Notes under the pieces: generated by a model | Database searches by the model: none | What the model was told of the DNA's origin: nothing | What the model saw: only the letters and a program-made list of their open reading frames with translations | In this document: piece after piece, positions 60,461-64,000 of the stretch | Position numbering within the stretch: the stretch's first letter is position 1 | Layout of the letters: every line of letters starts with the position of its first letter | Program-made: the position numbers and the translations under genes | Assembly (NCBI GenBank): GCA_014192545.1 | Contig: BJHL01000009.1 | Coordinates: 1-64,000, forward strand | DNA: 64,000 bases | Origin: Phycisphaerae bacterium | GTDB lineage: Bacteria; Planctomycetota; Phycisphaerae; Phycisphaerales; UBA1924 | Direction: 5' to 3'

Positions 60461-62161
60461 CTAGCTGCAAGAGCCGCCGGCGAGGACGTTAAAGAAGTCG
60501 ATAACGTCCTGATCTTGCGGACTCGCGCCGTCGCGGTTGAAGTCGATGGTGTCGCAGCGAAGCGTGGGACAGGGAGCACCGGCAAAAACATCGAGAAAAT
60601 CGACAACGTCTTGGTCGGTGGGAAAGACGCCGTCGTTGTTGAAGTCGACATCGCCGCAGGTGAAGTTCACGGCGGGACTTGCGATGACTGCGGACCCGAC
60701 AGAAATCACCAACGCAGCGTCGCCGCGAGCGTTCGCGATAAAGACAGGTGGCGTTCCTGGTGGTGCGGAAGTGGGCAGCAGGTTCTGAGGAATTGCCAAG
60801 GGTGGTGAACCGACCGAGGTCTGTGACTCAAAGACGATGTACGGATCACCATCATCCGTGAGCGAGCAAATGACGGTTGCGCCGTTACGAATTGCCGTAT
60901 ACCAAACGAATCGACTGCCGGCCTGGGAAGTGTTGAGATCGGGTGCGGCGGCGATCACAAACAACTCCACGAGTTCACCAGATCGACGACGCACAGGTTC
61001 GGTCGAGAGATACGCAATGGAGGCCGGTTCGCCACGCTTCACGCGAACAACACAAACGGGCAGGATCGCTCCGCCCGGATTCGATAGTGTGACCGTACGA
61101 GCCATGATGTAACCCACGCCGTTCTCGTCGATACTCATCGGCACCGGGCCAGTTGTGAGCGAGAGCGAAGGGCGCGCGGTGCCTCGTGCTGACACGATGA
61201 GATCGTTGCTGCGAAACACAACTTGTAAGTTGTCGGGGGGTCCCATGAGCACTATCGCACCATTTTGATTCGTCGCGTATGCGGCGAGCACGGTGCCGTC
61301 AGACCCCAAGCGATAGTTGAGCGATGTGGTCACTCGTTCATTAGGCAAACCGCCCGGAACCAAGGCATTGAACGCGAGTAGAGGCCGCACGGCGCCATCG
61401 CGATACACGCTGGGGTTTGAACCCGCCGTGATGAACTCGCCGTTTGCGTTAACGTCGTACGCCCAATCGGTCGCAAGTACCGGCGGCGCGCCCGGCGTAT
61501 TCAGTTGCCCGCTTGTTGTCAGCAGTTGCGGGCCATTGACCGATCCTCGAACAACTGCCGAGAAGACATCGCCGGTCGGTGTGAAGCGAGGAGTGACGAT
61601 CACTGCCATCGGATATCGCAAGCCTGCAGGGAGATATCGCGGCGGCTGGATGGAGCCACTTGCAAACGTCGAGACGAATGCAGAGATCGTTCGATCGGGC
61701 ATGCCCGGCGCGACGGAGCCCGTCGCGAGCAATGTGAGAGGTCCGCCAACGGGGCGATCCACGGCGAATGCCTCAATGATCGTCGGCGAGTTGCTGAGTC
61801 GGCCTCGCAGCAATGCATTGCCGTCAGCGTCGAGTCCGAAGACGACGGGCACATTCTGCACATCATTGATGAGTGCGGCCGTCACCAACGCGGGCGGCCC
61901 GCTGCGCTCGGCGAAGGCGCCGGTCACAACTTGCCTACTGCCGTTTGGTAACTGCACGCGATGGGAGGCGTTGAACGCAACTTTGCCATCGGGAGAAATC
62001 GCGAGATTGGTAAAGGCCCCGGTGAAACCGAGCGGATTGGGGTCGCTCGGAGTCGCCGTCACGGGCCGTGCGACAATACGAATCTCACTCTGGCCGCTAG
62101 CAGTTGCGGCGAGTGCGGTGAGGATCGCGAGCGAGAAAGAACGAAGGCGTTGCGGACGCAT
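60461..62161 (-). CDS. Secreted protein with C-terminal dockerin-like modules
   Basis: A 566-residue protein with a signal peptide (FSLAILTALAATASG). The body is built of repeated beta-strand segments with a pattern like AVDRPVGGPLTLLATGSVAP and ISPDGKVAFNASHRVQ, recalling the beta-propeller-like DUF-type secreted proteins of Planctomycetes. It ends with two dockerin-like modules (CGDVDFNNDGVFPTDQDV and CDTIDFNRDGASPQDQDV), the second ending AGGSCS. No enzyme motif was recognised. It is 75 bp upstream of the single-span protein gene on the same strand. Confidence 0.75.
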   Translation of the reverse strand: MRPQRLRSFSLAILTALAATASGQSEIRIVARPVTATPSDPNPLGFTGAFTNLAISPDGKVAFNASHRVQLPNGSRQVVTGAFAERSGPPALVTAALINDVQNVPVVFGLDADGNALLRGRLSNSPTIIEAFAVDRPVGGPLTLLATGSVAPGMPDRTISAFVSTFASGSIQPPRYLPAGLRYPMAVIVTPRFTPTGDVFSAVVRGSVNGPQLLTTSGQLNTPGAPPVLATDWAYDVNANGEFITAGSNPSVYRDGAVRPLLAFNALVPGGLPNERVTTSLNYRLGSDGTVLAAYATNQNGAIVLMGPPDNLQVVFRSNDLIVSARGTARPSLSLTTGPVPMSIDENGVGYIMARTVTLSNPGGAILPVCVVRVKRGEPASIAYLSTEPVRRRSGELVELFVIAAAPDLNTSQAGSRFVWYTAIRNGATVICSLTDDGDPYIVFESQTSVGSPPLAIPQNLLPTSAPPGTPPVFIANARGDAALVISVGSAVIASPAVNFTCGDVDFNNDGVFPTDQDVVDFLDVFAGAPCPTLRCDTIDFNRDGASPQDQDVIDFFNVLAGGSCS

Positions 62162-62546
62162 GCGCGGAGTTTATCATTTTTCCTGCGATACGCAAGGCGC
62201 CTTCCCCAGCAGCACCGCCAGTCATCGAGCACATTTAGCGCCAGTGCAACAGACCGAATCTGACAGCCAGACCGCCATGATCCAACCGCCAGGGAGAATC
62301 GGCTGCCCGGTTGCAGCCGGGCAGTGCAGCATCACCTTTCGGCGATGCGAAATTTATCGGAACGGTTCGGGGCGTTGATGGATTCAACGCACATCAGGCA
62401 GATGTCCAATCGCGGGCGAGGCGATTGCAGGACAGGAGATGCATCTTGAAACTGAACGTTGAGATTTGTCCGCGATGCATGCGACCCGGTGCGGATGGGT
62501 GCGCGCCGCAACTCATCACATGTAGATGAGCCGAGAACGCACTTGC
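62162..62546. other. Intergenic region with a palindrome
   Basis: The 385-bp gap between the dockerin-tagged gene and the prepilin-like gene contains the palindrome CTGCCCGG-TTGCAG-CCGGGCAG (62303-62324) within ggctgcccggttgcagccgg. I see no gene: a 72-residue open frame at 62311-62529 has no family features. Confidence 0.5.
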
Positions 62547-63296
62547 TTACGGCGTTGACTGCCGCCAGAAGTTGATTGCTGCGAACGGCGTTGGGACGTC
62601 AGTCAGTGCCACGGTGCCAGCGGAGCGTTCGATTTTCACATGGCCGTCCAAGTATGCCACGTTGGCGGCTTGACCGCCGCTGTGGCGCAACGCGACCCAG
62701 TTGACATTTCCGATGGTTGCCCAGCCGCGCAAGTTGGTGATGTGCTTGGAATCAGCGAGCAGAATTTTGCTTGACTGATCACCGATGTAGTCGAAGGGCC
62801 TGCCGAAAAACGAGCGTCGACCGGCAGTAGCTTCGAGTTGCTTCGGCGGGCTGAGATTCACATTCACGCCAAATTGAGGCATGGAACCAGCCCACGAAGG
62901 ATCGTTGTCGTATCCGTGTGCGCTGAGGCACTTGAGCACTTCGGGCAGCCCATGACTTTCAAGTTCCACTTGGAAGTACTCTTTTTGTACGAGCAGATCA
63001 ACCCATGTCTTTTCGACAGAGATCGAAGGATCCCAGCCGGGGTTGGCGAAGCCGTAGGCGCTGTCGCGGACGCGTGGGAAGAGGTCTTTGTTGTCGGTGG
63101 TATAGATTCGCAGCATGGTGGAGACTTGCGAAGCTCGGGATGCGCAGATCGTGGCGCGAGCAGTTTCGCGAGCACCGGCAATCGCGGGCAGCAACAGGCC
63201 GATTAACGTCGCGACGATGAGAATGACAATCAGCAACTCCACCAGCGTGAAGGCTCGTGTGCGGCTGCGTGAAGTTTCGCCCGAAAAGGTCGGCAC
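62547..63296 (-). CDS. Prepilin-type protein with C-terminal H-x9-DG signature
   Basis: 249 residues from GTG at 63296 (GGGAG 6-8 nt upstream). The type IV prepilin N-terminus is RAFTLVELLIVILIVATLIG, with the conserved Phe-Thr-Leu-Val-Glu after a short leader that ends before the Phe. The C-terminal LRHSGGQAANVAYLDGHVK is the H-x9-DG motif of planctomycete DUF1559-type and related prepilin-like proteins. These are numerous in the phylum and probably belong to a type II/IV pilus-like system. Exact role unknown. Confidence 0.88.
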   Translation of the reverse strand: MPTFSGETSRSRTRAFTLVELLIVILIVATLIGLLLPAIAGARETARATICASRASQVSTMLRIYTTDNKDLFPRVRDSAYGFANPGWDPSISVEKTWVDLLVQKEYFQVELESHGLPEVLKCLSAHGYDNDPSWAGSMPQFGVNVNLSPPKQLEATAGRRSFFGRPFDYIGDQSSKILLADSKHITNLRGWATIGNVNWVALRHSGGQAANVAYLDGHVKIERSAGTVALTDVPTPFAAINFWRQSTP

Positions 63297-63586
63297 GAGA
63301 AATCTCCCTGTCGTTGCTTGCCTGTCGATGCTTGTTGGCCCCGACTTTGTTGGGGGTATCTTACTGAATACGAGCGTGCTTTGGAAGCAAAAAATGGACC
63401 CAATGCCAAAGAAGTTTCAGTTTTTACAGACAGATTTGCGCGTATTGCAATCATGTTCACACAATTTGTACATTGGGCTGTTAGGGCTGAGAGGCTTAAG
63501 CTTCACCTCGTATGGATCACGCGGTGTTCGGTTGTCTTTTGTGCTTTGAAATGCGTTGTGAGTTTTTCGCTTCGCTGTGACCAGTT
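63297..63586. other. Divergent intergenic region
   Basis: 290 bp between the prepilin-like gene and the sigma factor gene, AT-richer than its surroundings. A promoter for each is expected here, but I could not fix a convincing -35/-10 pair. Confidence 0.4.
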
Positions 63587-64000
63587 ATGAACCAGTCTGA
63601 CGCGAAGCCGGTCGATATTGCTGCTCAGCTCACGCAGCACCATCGCTCGCTTTGGGTTGTTGCGGTCAGTGTGGTCGCAAACGTGTCAGACGCCGATGAT
63701 GTCATGCAGGAAGCTGCCATCATCGCGATGCGCAAGCAGCATGACTTCACACCCGGCACCAGTTTTCGGGCTTGGATGGGCGAGATTGTGCGGAACGTTG
63801 CTCTCAATCGTCGCCGGCAGACCAAACGCGAGATTCGCCGATTTGGCTATTTGCATGAAGTGAAAGACGTGTCGTCATCGCCGCAAAGTTCAACAAGCAG
63901 CCCGATGCGTCGCGATGGCTCGCTCAAGCCCCTGCAAGAGGCAATCGACGACCAGCTTCTCGCCGCGCTGATGCAACTCGATCCCGTCGCCCGCGCGTGC
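63587..64000 (+). CDS. Sigma-70 family RNA polymerase sigma factor, partial (runs off the window)
   Basis: 138 codons from the ATG at 63587 to the window end without a stop. The region 2 helix with the -10 recognition part is clear (SDADDVMQEAAIIAMRKQHD, then FRAWMGEIVRNVALNRRRQT), matching ECF-type sigma factors (xDAEDVxQExF). The start of region 4 (DDQLLAALMQLDPVARA) follows after a polar linker. The gene continues beyond 64000. It is divergent from the prepilin-like gene. Confidence 0.88.
   Translation, partial: MNQSDAKPVDIAAQLTQHHRSLWVVAVSVVANVSDADDVMQEAAIIAMRKQHDFTPGTSFRAWMGEIVRNVALNRRRQTKREIRRFGYLHEVKDVSSSPQSSTSSPMRRDGSLKPLQEAIDDQLLAALMQLDPVARAC

Overview
The window looks like a chromosomal segment of a GC-rich Planctomycetota bacterium, most likely class Phycisphaerae. 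The evidence is three secreted proteins ending in paired DFNNDGVFP-type dockerin-like modules, a prepilin-like protein with the C-terminal RHSGG...DGHV signature, a 53-residue small basic protein of the kind shared by Planctomycetes, Verrucomicrobia and Chlamydiae, and an OmcB-like DUF11 lipoprotein. No rRNA, tRNA, CRISPR array, phage or transposase gene was found.

Layout. 0.5-10.3 kb (minus strand): a five-gene cluster reading periplasmic HlyD-type adaptor, tandem-GAF/HlyD adaptor, PqqD-like/M50/HlyD membrane protein, C-terminally short SecA-like ATPase, secreted M12-type metalloprotease. No ABC transporter or outer membrane channel is visible, so it may be an export machine driven by a SecA-like motor. 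10.5-20.5 kb: DegT/DnrJ aminotransferase, two small Cys-cluster proteins, FtsH, the OmcB-like lipoprotein and a HerA-like ATPase. 20.6-26.7 kb: dockerin-tagged secreted protein, a histidine kinase with a receiver-XRE regulator, and an RsmB-like methyltransferase. 26.8-28.9 kb: an islet of three uncharacterised genes with a clear sigma70-type promoter, framed by inverted repeats. 29-36 kb: ElbB-like protein, GH13 glycosidase, TsaB, gamma-glutamyltransferase, glycosyltransferase-like and DUF2306-like proteins. 36.3-39.2 kb: AlaS. 39.5-41.3 kb: a second islet of orphan genes. 41.6-47.8 kb: alpha/beta hydrolase, VOC protein, then an F0-only ATP synthase operon (atpZ-like, I-like, atpB, atpE, atpF, atpH) closed by a strong terminator with no F1 catalytic genes. 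48-64 kb: TM2-domain protein, APC-USP permease, GuaB, glycogen debranching enzyme, aminotransferase, GNAT, O-methyltransferase, small basic protein, a dockerin-tagged protein, a prepilin-like protein and the start of a sigma factor that runs off the window.

A second layer lies between genes. Short palindromic elements recur with the same loops and flanks but different, compensated stems: stem-GGA-stem-CTACC, CGTGCCA...GCTYTG and CGTGCCATC...GGCTTTGC. Degenerate tandem repeats (gacgaagt, ggattag and cactaggg types) cluster round a GGAAAGGCA core, and one composite copy sits inside the ATP synthase operon. Both orphan islets are bordered by the GGCTTTGC-loop family. These repeats and the SecA/HlyD/M50 cluster are the parts most likely to be undescribed.

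All identifications rest on reading motifs by eye; no database search was run. Start codons were chosen from ribosome binding sites, overlaps and family starts where possible, and doubtful ones are flagged.
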